A DNA stretch of 8,994 bases, taken from NCBI GenBank assembly GCA_007121115.1, contig SKMI01000034.1, positions 1 to 8,994 on the forward strand. Reading direction: 5' to 3'. Position numbers and translations under genes: made by a program. Shown here in pieces: positions 1 to 6,084 of this stretch (the first letter of the stretch is position 1; every line of letters starts with the position of its first letter). Below the pieces are notes generated by a model that was not told the DNA's origin, did no database searches, and was given only the letters and a program-made list of their open reading frames with translations. This DNA is from Paracoccaceae bacterium. GTDB lineage: Bacteria > Pseudomonadota > Alphaproteobacteria > Rhodobacterales > Rhodobacteraceae.

Positions 1-233
1 TAATTGCCGCTTGAAGTTAAGGTCGCCTGATCAGTCCGGCAGGTCAAGTTTTTCTATTCCTAGCGGTGCCTGCGGTTTCCAAGTGGCGCGGGGCGCAGCG
101 GCTTTGCTATCCTGCTTGCATCTACGCGACACAAATCACGTGACCAAAACAACAGTCGCGGTCAAGGTGGGGGATATTTGGGGGGTGTTTGTTTGGTTGG
201 GATCAACAAAAACAATGACTTAGGTATAAAATT
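1..233. other. Non-coding, lower-GC flank beside the serine tRNA
   Basis: I see no convincing gene here. Short open frames exist, but their translations resemble nothing and composition is visibly more AT-rich than in the genes to the right. Visible elements are a perfect 8-bp palindrome TCACGTGA (136-143), a TGATCA palindrome near 29-34, and a run of five T on the minus strand about 25 bases past the tRNA 3' end that could help end its transcript, although no clear hairpin precedes it. A minus-strand TTGACC (42-47) could be the -35 box of a gene lying left of the window, but no good -10 box follows it. Confidence 0.5.
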
Positions 234-321
234 TGGCGGAAGTGGTGGGATTCGAACCCACGGATGCTCTCGCATCGGCGGTTTTCAAGACCGCTGCAAT
301 CGACCACTCTGCCACCCTTCC
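234..321 (-). tRNA. tRNA-Ser (anticodon UGA)
   Basis: An 88-nt cloverleaf reads on the minus strand. It has a 7-bp acceptor stem (GGAAGGG with CACTTCC), a D arm closed by GCA/TGC, an anticodon stem GCGGT/ACCGC around loop CTTGAAA (anticodon TGA, reading UCA codons), a long variable arm GATGC-GAGA-GCATC, and a T arm GTGGG-TTCGAAT-CCCAC. Discriminator G and an encoded CCA end follow. The long variable arm is the class II feature expected of tRNA-Ser and agrees with the anticodon. The acceptor stem has one non-pairing position, G6 against A67; all others pair. The gene stands alone, with no neighbouring tRNA or rRNA in the window. Confidence 0.97.
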
Positions 322-333
322 GGCGCCGGGTGC

Positions 334-362
334 TGGGTAGCGTTGCGCCGCGCCTGTTGCAA
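334..362 (-). promoter_or_regulatory. Possible promoter of the serine tRNA
   Basis: On the minus strand TTGCAA (357-362) and TACCCA (334-339) are separated by 17 bases and would start transcription a few bases before the tRNA 5' end at 321. The -35 box matches four of six consensus positions; the -10 box matches only TA. Spacing and placement are right, but the sequence match is weak. Confidence 0.25.
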
Positions 363-387
363 GCGGGAACCCGCGCAGCGCGCGCCG

Positions 388-663
388 TCAGTCCATGTCG
401 CGCCAGGGCCAGGGTTTGGAATCCGTGGCGACGCTAAGGTAGCGTGCGGCCTTTGCGACCCAGGCGCCGACCATGCAGCCGAAATCGGCCAGCCGCTCGT
501 TCGGCTCGCGGTTGTTGACCAGCAGGATCACGAACTGGATCACGCCGATCGCAAACAGGATCGATTGCGCAAGGCTGATCATGATCGCGATCAGGATCAT
601 GTAGACCAGCCGCAGCGGCAGATCGTCCTGCGCCTCGCGCCGGGGTTGCTCGTCCGGTGTCAT
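388..663 (-). CDS. DUF4389 small membrane protein
   Basis: A 91-residue protein matching the DUF4389 family from recall: a charged N-terminus (MTPDEQPRREAQDDLPLR), one long or two closely spaced membrane segments at about residues 18-48, then the family hallmark NNREPNERLADFG (about 50-62) and a soluble tail with an aromatic KPWPW end. The molecular function of the family is unknown; it is presumably an inner-membrane protein. The start at 663 is supported by GGAGG four bases upstream (668-672), and the length is normal for a short single-domain member. It lies 54 bp downstream of the oxoprolinase gene on the same strand, so it could be read through from it, but a weak promoter of its own is possible and DUF4389 genes have no known link with 5-oxoproline. 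Confidence 0.88.
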   Translation of the reverse strand: MTPDEQPRREAQDDLPLRLVYMILIAIMISLAQSILFAIGVIQFVILLVNNREPNERLADFGCMVGAWVAKAARYLSVATDSKPWPWRDMD

Positions 664-693
664 CGTGCCTCCGCTGTGCCGCCGATCGCAGGC

Positions 694-721
694 AGTCTAG
701 CATGAAACGCGGCGCGGTCAG
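694..721 (-). promoter_or_regulatory. Possible promoter of the DUF4389 gene
   Basis: On the minus strand CTGACC (716-721), overlapping the oxoprolinase stop codon, and TAGACT (694-699) are 16 bases apart, each matching four of six consensus positions. Transcription would begin near 687, giving a leader of about 24 bases with the GGAGG site. This would let the small gene be expressed independently of the enzyme gene. Confidence 0.25.
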
Positions 722-3700
722 CCACCCGTTTCAGGGCCGAACCCGCCGGCGGTGGGGGTCAGGATGGTCACGCTTTCCCCGGCCTCGAGCACCGTCTGCG
801 CGCAGGCGTCCAGCACATCCAGCTCGCCTGAAAGCCGGTGCACCAGCGTCTGTCCCTTCTCGCCCGGACCGCCCCCGGCGACACCCTGCGGCGCGCGGGT
901 CCGGTGCGCCGACAGGATCGCGCAATCCATCCGTTCCAGGAACCGGATGCGCCGCCGCGTGCCGTCGCCCGCCCGGTAAGCGCCGCGCCCGCCCGAACCC
1001 GAGCGCAGGGCGAAATCCTCGAGCAGCACCGGGAAGCGCAGTTCCAGAACCTCGGGGTCGGTCAGGCGCGAATTGGTCATGTGCACATGCACGCCCGAGG
1101 TGCCGTGGAACCCCCGCCCGTCATTCATCCGCCCCGCAGGCGAGCCCGAGCAGATGGTTTCGTAATACTGGTAGCGATCATTCCCAAATGTCAGATTATT
1201 CATGGTGCCTTGGCTGTTTGCCACCGCTTCAAGGGCACCAAAGATCGCATTTGTGACATGCTGACTGGTCTCCACATTTCCGGCCACCACCGCGCGCGGG
1301 TATTCGGGGGCCAGCATTGACCCCTTGGGCACGATGATCCGGATGGGGCGCAGGCAGCCCGCGTTCATCGGGATCGGGGCTTCGACCATGACCCGGAAGC
1401 AGTAGAGCACGGCGGCGCGGGTCACAGGTTCGGGGGCGTTGAAATTGTTTTCCTGCGCGTCCGAGGTGCCGGTGAAATCCACGGTCGCGGTGCGCCCGTC
1501 ACGGTCCACGGTGATGGCCACGCGGATCATCTGGCCGGTGTCGGTGGGGTAGTCGTAGCTGCAATCCTCCAGCCTGCCCAGCAGGCGGCGGACCTCCTCG
1601 GCGGCGTTGTCCTGAACATGGCCCATGTAGGCCTGCACCATCTCCAGCCCGAACTCGTCGACGATCCGGCGCAACTCGGCCGCGCCGCGCTCGTTGGCCG
1701 CCACCTGCGCCTTCAGGTCGGCCACGTTCTGATCCGGGTTGCGGCAGGGGTACGGATGCTCGGTCAGCACGCGGCGCAGGGCAGCCTCGCGGAAGCGCCC
1801 GCCTTCGACCAGCTTGAAATTGTCGATCAGTACGCCCTCCTCGTCCACGGTCGTTGCCAGAGGCGTCATCGACCCCGGCGCTGTGCCGCCGACATCGGCA
1901 TGATGCCCGCGCGCGGCGACCCAGAAGAGCACCTGCGCACCTTCATCGTCGAAAACCGGCGAGACGACCGTGATATCCGGCAGATGCGTGCCGCCATTAT
2001 AGGGCGCGTTCAGCGCGAACACGTCGCCCGGGCGGGGGTCGGGGTTCAGCCGGATCACGGTTTCCACGCTGCGGTCCATGGAACCCAGATGCACCGGCAT
2101 GTGTGGCGCATTGGCCACCAGCGCGCCCTCGGCATCGAACACCGCGCAGGAGAAATCCAGCCGCTCCTTGATGTTGACCGAATGCGCGGTGTTCTGCAGC
2201 GCCACGCCCATCTGTTCGGCGATGTTCATGAACAGGTTGTTGAAGACCTCCAGCAGGATCGGATCTGCCTGCGCGGTGCCCACGGCGCTGCGGCGGGACA
2301 TGGCCTCGGCCCGGGTCATCAGCACATGGTCGGCGGCGGTGATCTGCGCGCGCCAGCCGGGTTCGACGACGATGGTCTGGTTGGCCTCGATGATCAGCGC
2401 GGGGCCGTGGACGGTGTGACCCGCCGTCAGCCCCTCGCGGCGGAAGACGGCCGCGTCATGCCACTGCCCGCCGGACCAGAAACGGCGGCGGGTGTCGCTG
2501 TGCGCCTCGGCCTCGGTGAGCGCCTTGGTGTCATCGCCGCCGGCCTCTTCGAGGGTTTCGGCGCCCTCGACTTCAACCGCTTCGACAACCACCGCCGCCT
2601 CGGGGCTCGTGAAGCCGAATTGCGCCTTGTGCGCATCCTCGAAGGCCGCGCGGGCGGCGGTCTGGTCGCCATCGTAAGCGACCTGCAGCGCGGTGTCGGT
2701 GCCTTCGTAGCGCAGGTGCAGCAGGCGGCGGCGCTCCATCTCGCGCACGCCCTGCGCGGTCAGATCCTCCTGCACCTGCGCGTCCAGTCCCTCCAGCGCG
2801 GCGTCGATGGCCTGCGCGTTTTCGGGCGCCAGCCGCTGCACCAGCCCCTGCTGGCGGCTGGCCTCGACCCGCGCGAGGCCGATGCCATAGGCCGACAGCA
2901 GCCCCGAAAGCGGATGGATCAGCACCGATTCCATCCCCAGCGCATCGGCCACCAGACAGGCGTGCTGCCCCCCTGCCCCGCCGAAGCTGTTGAGCAGATA
3001 GCGCGTCACGTCATAGCCGCGCTGGACGGAGATCTTCTTGATCGCGTTGGCCATGTTCTCGACCGCGATCTGCAGGAAGCCCTCCGCGACCTCCTCCGCC
3101 GCCTTGCCCTCGGCCGCGGCGATGTCAGCGAAGCGGGTGGCCACGGTGTCGCGGTCCAGCGGCTGATCCTGTTCGGGGCCGAAGATCGCCGGGAACAGGT
3201 CCGGCTGCAGCTTGCCCAGCATCACGTTCGCATCCGTCACCGTCAGCGGCCCGCCGCGCCGGTAGGCCGCGGGGCCCGGGTCCGCGCCCGCCGAATCGGG
3301 GCCGACGCGGAAGCGACCCGGGTCCGCGTGCAGGATCGACCCGCCACCCGCCGCCACGGTGTGAATGCGCATCATCGGCGCGCGGATGCGCACGCCCGCA
3401 ACCTCGGTGTCAAAGGCGCGCTCATAGTCGCCCGCGCAATGGGCGACATCGGTGCTGGTCCCGCCCATGTCGAAGCCGATAACCCGGTCGAACCCGGCGT
3501 GGCGCGCGGTCTCCACCATGCCGACCACCCCGCCCGCGGGGCCAGACAGTATCGCATCCTTGCCCTGAAACGCCTCGGCCGCCGTCATCCCGCCCGAGGA
3601 CATCATGAACTGCAGCGTTGGCCCGGCCGCGCCCGCGCCGGTCGCGCCGAGCGCTTCGGCCACGCGGGCCACGTAGCGGCGGAGGATGGGCGATAGGTAG

Positions 3701-4335
3701 GCGTCCACCACCGTGGTGTCGCCGCGCCCCACCAGCTTGATCAGCGGCGAGACCTCGTGACTGACCGAGACCTGGCCGAAGCTCATGCCGCGCACCATCT
3801 CAGCCAAGGCGCGCTCATGCTCCGGGTTCACCCAGGCGTGCATCAGGACAATCGCCACCGCGTCGATGCCGTCTTCGCGCAGGGCCTGAAGATCGCCGCG
3901 CAACGCCTCGGCCTCCAATGGAGACTCCATGGCCCCATCGGCGCGCAGGCGTTCGTCCACCTCGATCACCCGCTCATAAAGCTGTTCGGGCAGGATGATC
4001 TCCTTGGCGAAGATATCGGGCCTTGCCTGATAGGCGATGCGCAGCGCATCGCGGAACCCGCGCGTGATCAGCAGCGCCGTGCGGTCGCCCTTGCGCTCCA
4101 GCAGCGCGTTGGTGGCGACCGTGGTGCCCATCTTGACCGTGCCGATGCGCGCAGGGTCGATCTGCCCACCCAGCAGGCGGCGGATCCCTTCGATGGCGGC
4201 ATCGTCATAGGAACCCGGATTCTCGGACAACAGCTTCAGCGGATGCAGCGCCCCGTCCGGCGCGCGGCCCACCACATCGGTAAAGGTGCCGCCCCGGTCG
4301 ATCCAGAAATCCCAGCGTTCTGCCTGTTCCGACAT
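718..4335 (-). CDS. oplAH: ATP-dependent 5-oxoprolinase (fused hydantoinase A/B type)
   Basis: A 1205-residue cytoplasmic enzyme expected to hydrolyse 5-oxo-L-proline (pyroglutamate) to L-glutamate with ATP. The N-terminal hydantoinase A part begins with the phosphate-binding motif DRGGTFTD (13-20), followed by TNALLERKG (75-83), SGPAGG (264-269), FDMGGTSTD (288-296), AGGGS (329-333) and FGGAGGQHAC (451-460). The hydantoinase B part starts near 691 (DPILLEVFNN) and carries HMPVHLGSM (745-753), APYNGGTHLPD (777-787), RGHHADVGG (809-817) and a GGFGP end (1197-1201). Order, fusion and length match eukaryotic and proteobacterial 5-oxoprolinases rather than split hydantoinases or acetone carboxylase, and many stretches match the mammalian enzyme as I remember it. 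The start at 4335 follows AGGAG at normal spacing; an in-frame ATG at 4377 would add 14 residues but lacks a ribosome site. It is transcribed away from the TRAP operon. Confidence 0.93.
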   Translation of the reverse strand: MSEQAERWDFWIDRGGTFTDVVGRAPDGALHPLKLLSENPGSYDDAAIEGIRRLLGGQIDPARIGTVKMGTTVATNALLERKGDRTALLITRGFRDALRIAYQARPDIFAKEIILPEQLYERVIEVDERLRADGAMESPLEAEALRGDLQALREDGIDAVAIVLMHAWVNPEHERALAEMVRGMSFGQVSVSHEVSPLIKLVGRGDTTVVDAYLSPILRRYVARVAEALGATGAGAAGPTLQFMMSSGGMTAAEAFQGKDAILSGPAGGVVGMVETARHAGFDRVIGFDMGGTSTDVAHCAGDYERAFDTEVAGVRIRAPMMRIHTVAAGGGSILHADPGRFRVGPDSAGADPGPAAYRRGGPLTVTDANVMLGKLQPDLFPAIFGPEQDQPLDRDTVATRFADIAAAEGKAAEEVAEGFLQIAVENMANAIKKISVQRGYDVTRYLLNSFGGAGGQHACLVADALGMESVLIHPLSGLLSAYGIGLARVEASRQQGLVQRLAPENAQAIDAALEGLDAQVQEDLTAQGVREMERRRLLHLRYEGTDTALQVAYDGDQTAARAAFEDAHKAQFGFTSPEAAVVVEAVEVEGAETLEEAGGDDTKALTEAEAHSDTRRRFWSGGQWHDAAVFRREGLTAGHTVHGPALIIEANQTIVVEPGWRAQITAADHVLMTRAEAMSRRSAVGTAQADPILLEVFNNLFMNIAEQMGVALQNTAHSVNIKERLDFSCAVFDAEGALVANAPHMPVHLGSMDRSVETVIRLNPDPRPGDVFALNAPYNGGTHLPDITVVSPVFDDEGAQVLFWVAARGHHADVGGTAPGSMTPLATTVDEEGVLIDNFKLVEGGRFREAALRRVLTEHPYPCRNPDQNVADLKAQVAANERGAAELRRIVDEFGLEMVQAYMGHVQDNAAEEVRRLLGRLEDCSYDYPTDTGQMIRVAITVDRDGRTATVDFTGTSDAQENNFNAPEPVTRAAVLYCFRVMVEAPIPMNAGCLRPIRIIVPKGSMLAPEYPRAVVAGNVETSQHVTNAIFGALEAVANSQGTMNNLTFGNDRYQYYETICSGSPAGRMNDGRGFHGTSGVHVHMTNSRLTDPEVLELRFPVLLEDFALRSGSGGRGAYRAGDGTRRRIRFLERMDCAILSAHRTRAPQGVAGGGPGEKGQTLVHRLSGELDVLDACAQTVLEAGESVTILTPTAGGFGPETGG

Positions 4336-4340
4336 CATTT

Positions 4341-4347
4341 TCTCCTG
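4341..4347 (-). promoter_or_regulatory. Ribosome binding site deciding the 5-oxoprolinase start
   Basis: CAGGAGA on the minus strand leaves six bases between GGAG and the ATG at 4335, but only three before the adjacent ATG at 4338. The far-upstream ATG at 4377 has an AT-rich sequence before it and no purine-rich site. The protein from 4335 (MSEQAERWDFWIDRGG) begins where the family normally begins. Confidence 0.7.
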
Positions 4348-4382
4348 CATCACCGGCGGGCGCGCGCCCTCATTCATAAATC

Positions 4383-4410
4383 GTTGACAAATTGCGGGCG
4401 AATCGTCAAC
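4383..4410. promoter_or_regulatory. Inverted repeat, candidate operator with overlapping divergent promoters
   Basis: Between the divergent oxoprolinase and TRAP genes lies a 28-bp dyad: GTTGAC (4383-4388) and GTCAAC (4405-4410) around a 16-bp centre. Extending inward, the arms read GTTGACAAAT and GTTGACGATT on opposite strands, eight of ten matching. Arm centres are 22 bp apart, about two helix turns, as expected for a dimer binding one face. Each arm also contains a TTGAC that could serve as a -35 box: TTGACA (4384-4389) for the plus strand and TTGACG (4404-4409) for the minus strand. Both -10 regions are poor. The minus-strand promoter would start transcription near 4375, consistent with translation from 4335. 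The MarR-like protein at 7358 is the obvious candidate ligand, by inference. Confidence 0.45.
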
Positions 4411-4421
4411 CTCTGACCTGA

Positions 4422-4461
4422 CGCCGGGGAAACGGCGCCGGAAAGCCCGCGCTCGCCGGGC
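4422..4461 (+). other. Two small hairpins in the leader of the TRAP operon
   Basis: CGCCG/CGGCG (4422-4426 with 4433-4437, loop GGGAAA) is followed by GCCCG/CGGGC (4445-4449 with 4457-4461, seven-base loop). Both would lie in the untranslated leader just ahead of the GGGAG ribosome site at 4471-4475. Five-bp stems are common by chance in DNA this GC-rich, so a regulatory role is only possible. Confidence 0.25.
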
Positions 4462-4484
4462 CAGACAACAGGGAGTTCAGACCC

Positions 4485-5462
4485 ATGACCATCCTTTCAC
4501 GTTCGTATCTGCTGGGTGCCGCACTGGTGATGGCCGGCGCGCCCGCGCTGGCCGAGCAGAACTGGGACATGCCCACCCCCTATGGTGACGGTATCTTCCA
4601 CACCCAGAACATCATGCAGTTCGCCGACGAGGTGCGCGAGGCCACCGACGGCGCCATCGACATCACGGTGCATTCGGGCAATTCGCTGTTCGGTCACGCC
4701 GAAATCCATGACGTGGTGCGGCAGGGTGTGGTGCCCATAGGGGAAATCCTGCTCTCGCGGCTGGCCAATGACGATCCCATCTTCGGGGTCGACTCCATCC
4801 CCTTCCTGGCCGCCAGCTACGAGGATGCCGAGGCGCTCTGGGAAGCCTCGCGCCCGGCGGTGGAGCAGCGGTTCGAGGCCGACGGGCTGACCGTCCTGTT
4901 CTCGGTCCCCTGGCCGGGGCAGAGCCTCTATCTGCGCCAGCCGGTCACCGACCCGGCGGATATGGCGGGGCTGAGCTTCCGGGCCTATAACGTCGCCACC
5001 GAGCGGTTGGCCGAGTTGCTTGGCGCCACGCCCACGCAGATCGAGGAAGGCGACATTCCCACCGCGTTTTCCACCGGCCGGGTCGAGGCGATGATCACCT
5101 CGCCCTCGACCGGCGCGAATGCGCGGGCCTGGGACTTCACGTCGCATTACATCGACACGCAGGCCTGGCTGCCCAAGAACATCGTCTTCGCCAACAGCTC
5201 CGCGCTGCAGGCGCTGAGCGAAGAGCAGCTTGACGCGGTGATGCAGGCCGCCGCCGCCGCCGAAATGCGCGGCTGGGAAATGTCCATGGCCGAAACCGCC
5301 GAGAAGATCGCGGCGCTTGAAGCGGGCGGCATGGAGATCATGCAGCCGTCCGAGGCGCTGTCGGCGCGGCTGGCCGAGATTGGCGAGGTCATGACCGCCG
5401 AATGGCTGGTCGAGGCCGGCGAGTCCGGGCAGGCGGTGATCGACGCCTTCCGTGGCGACTGA
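4485..5462 (+). CDS. dctP: TRAP transporter periplasmic substrate-binding protein, DctP family
   Basis: A 325-residue secreted receptor. Residues 1-23 form a Sec signal peptide (hydrophobic core LLGAALVMAGAPA, cleavage after ALA at 21-23), leaving a mature protein of normal DctP length. Family marks are the N-terminal motif with FHTQNIMQFADEV (38-50), the GADSIPFL-like GVDSIPFLAA (101-110), and GLSFRAYN (162-169), whose Arg166 corresponds to the arginine that salt-bridges the ligand carboxylate in DctP proteins. LGATPTQIEEGDIPTAFSTGRVEA, the family's usual C-lobe entry, spans 179-202. GGGAG (4471-4475) sits nine bases before the ATG. The divergent 5-oxoprolinase suggests pyroglutamate as ligand, as known for Bordetella DctP6/DctP7, but the ligand cannot be read from sequence; another carboxylate or amino-acid derivative is possible. 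It is separated from the membrane subunits by a strong hairpin. Confidence 0.92.
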   Translation: MTILSRSYLLGAALVMAGAPALAEQNWDMPTPYGDGIFHTQNIMQFADEVREATDGAIDITVHSGNSLFGHAEIHDVVRQGVVPIGEILLSRLANDDPIFGVDSIPFLAASYEDAEALWEASRPAVEQRFEADGLTVLFSVPWPGQSLYLRQPVTDPADMAGLSFRAYNVATERLAELLGATPTQIEEGDIPTAFSTGRVEAMITSPSTGANARAWDFTSHYIDTQAWLPKNIVFANSSALQALSEEQLDAVMQAAAAAEMRGWEMSMAETAEKIAALEAGGMEIMQPSEALSARLAEIGEVMTAEWLVEAGESGQAVIDAFRGD

Positions 5463-5473
5463 CGCAACAGCAC

Positions 5474-5505
5474 CGGGCGGGGACCTCCCCGCCCGTTTTC
5501 ATTTT
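5474..5505 (+). terminator. Intercistronic hairpin with T-rich tail (partial terminator)
   Basis: A perfect 9-bp stem, CGGGCGGGG (5474-5482) with CCCCGCCCG (5487-5495), closes a four-base loop ACCT and is followed by TTTTCATTTT (5496-5505). This has the form of an intrinsic terminator, 11 bases after the binding-protein stop codon and 24 bases before the next start. The next genes are clearly in the same operon, so it probably terminates incompletely or protects the 3' end of the binding-protein message, giving more receptor than membrane subunits. Confidence 0.8.
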
Positions 5506-5529
5506 CCGACATATCAGCGGAGGTGGGCC

Positions 5530-6084
5530 ATGCGCAGGTCGCTGGACACGCTGTACGGGGCGGCCATGGTGGGCGCCTGCCTGTCGATGGCCGCCATCGC
5601 GGTGTTGGTTTTCATACAAGTCATGGGCCGGGTCGTCGACCGGGTGCTGCTGACCTTCGGGTTTTCGCGCTGGGGCATCGCGGTGCCGTCGCTGGCCGAA
5701 ATCGGCGGCTTCCTGTTCGTGGCCTCGGCCACGTTGGCGCTGGCCTACACCCTGCGCGCGGCGGGGCATGTGCGGGTGACGCTGGCGCTGCGGCTCTTGC
5801 CCCCGGCGGTGACACGGGTGCTGACGGTGGTGGTGCTGGCGGCTGCCCTGGCGCTGGCGGTGTTTGCCACCTGGCACATCGGTCTGCGTGCGCTGGATGC
5901 GTGGCAATCCGGGCGGGTCAGCTTTGGCCGCGTGCGCATCCCGCTGTGGCTCCCGCAGGTGGTGATGACCACGGGCTTCGCGGTGTTCTGCGTGGCGCTG
6001 CTGGACGAGTTGGTGGCCGCCCTTCGGGGCGATCCGTCCTTCCGCGAGGAAGAGATCCGGCGCGAGAGCGAGGGGGCGAAGTGA
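5530..6084 (+). CDS. dctQ: TRAP transporter small membrane subunit, DctQ family
   Basis: A 184-residue inner-membrane protein with four likely spans (about residues 10-33, 53-75, 95-119 and 139-163), the DctQ topology. The segment between spans two and three (LRAAGHVRVTLALRLLPP, 75-92) and the IPLWLPQ motif (137-143) at the start of span four are typical of the family. It pairs with the large subunit to form the ion-driven translocation complex that accepts ligand from the binding protein. The start at 5530 is chosen because GGAGG (5519-5523) lies six bases upstream; an open frame extends to an ATG at 5452, but that would lie inside the preceding gene. Its stop codon overlaps the next start by one base, so the two membrane subunits are translationally coupled. 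Confidence 0.92.
   Translation: MRRSLDTLYGAAMVGACLSMAAIAVLVFIQVMGRVVDRVLLTFGFSRWGIAVPSLAEIGGFLFVASATLALAYTLRAAGHVRVTLALRLLPPAVTRVLTVVVLAAALALAVFATWHIGLRALDAWQSGRVSFGRVRIPLWLPQVVMTTGFAVFCVALLDELVAALRGDPSFREEEIRRESEGAK

Noticed and set aside
11..223. A 70-residue plus-strand frame at the left edge
   Set aside because: No ribosome site, no recognisable sequence, and base composition is not that of the neighbouring genes.
178..705. A 175-residue plus-strand frame across the tRNA
   Set aside because: It translates through the antisense of the tRNA (GIRTHGCSRIGGFQDRCNRPLCHPS is a well-known artefact of tRNA-Ser) and of the DUF4389 gene.
1618..3696. A 692-residue open frame on the plus strand
   Set aside because: It lies entirely antisense to the oxoprolinase gene. 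Its translation is rich in Arg, His and Gly without domains, as expected for the opposite strand of a GC-rich gene.
4336..4377. Upstream start for the oxoprolinase at 4377
   Set aside because: There is no ribosome site before it, the 14 extra residues are not typical of the family, and a good site fits 4335.
5452..5529. N-terminal extension of the small TRAP subunit
   Set aside because: The extra 26 residues would be encoded in the end of the preceding gene and the terminator-like hairpin; GGAGG before 5530 fixes the start.
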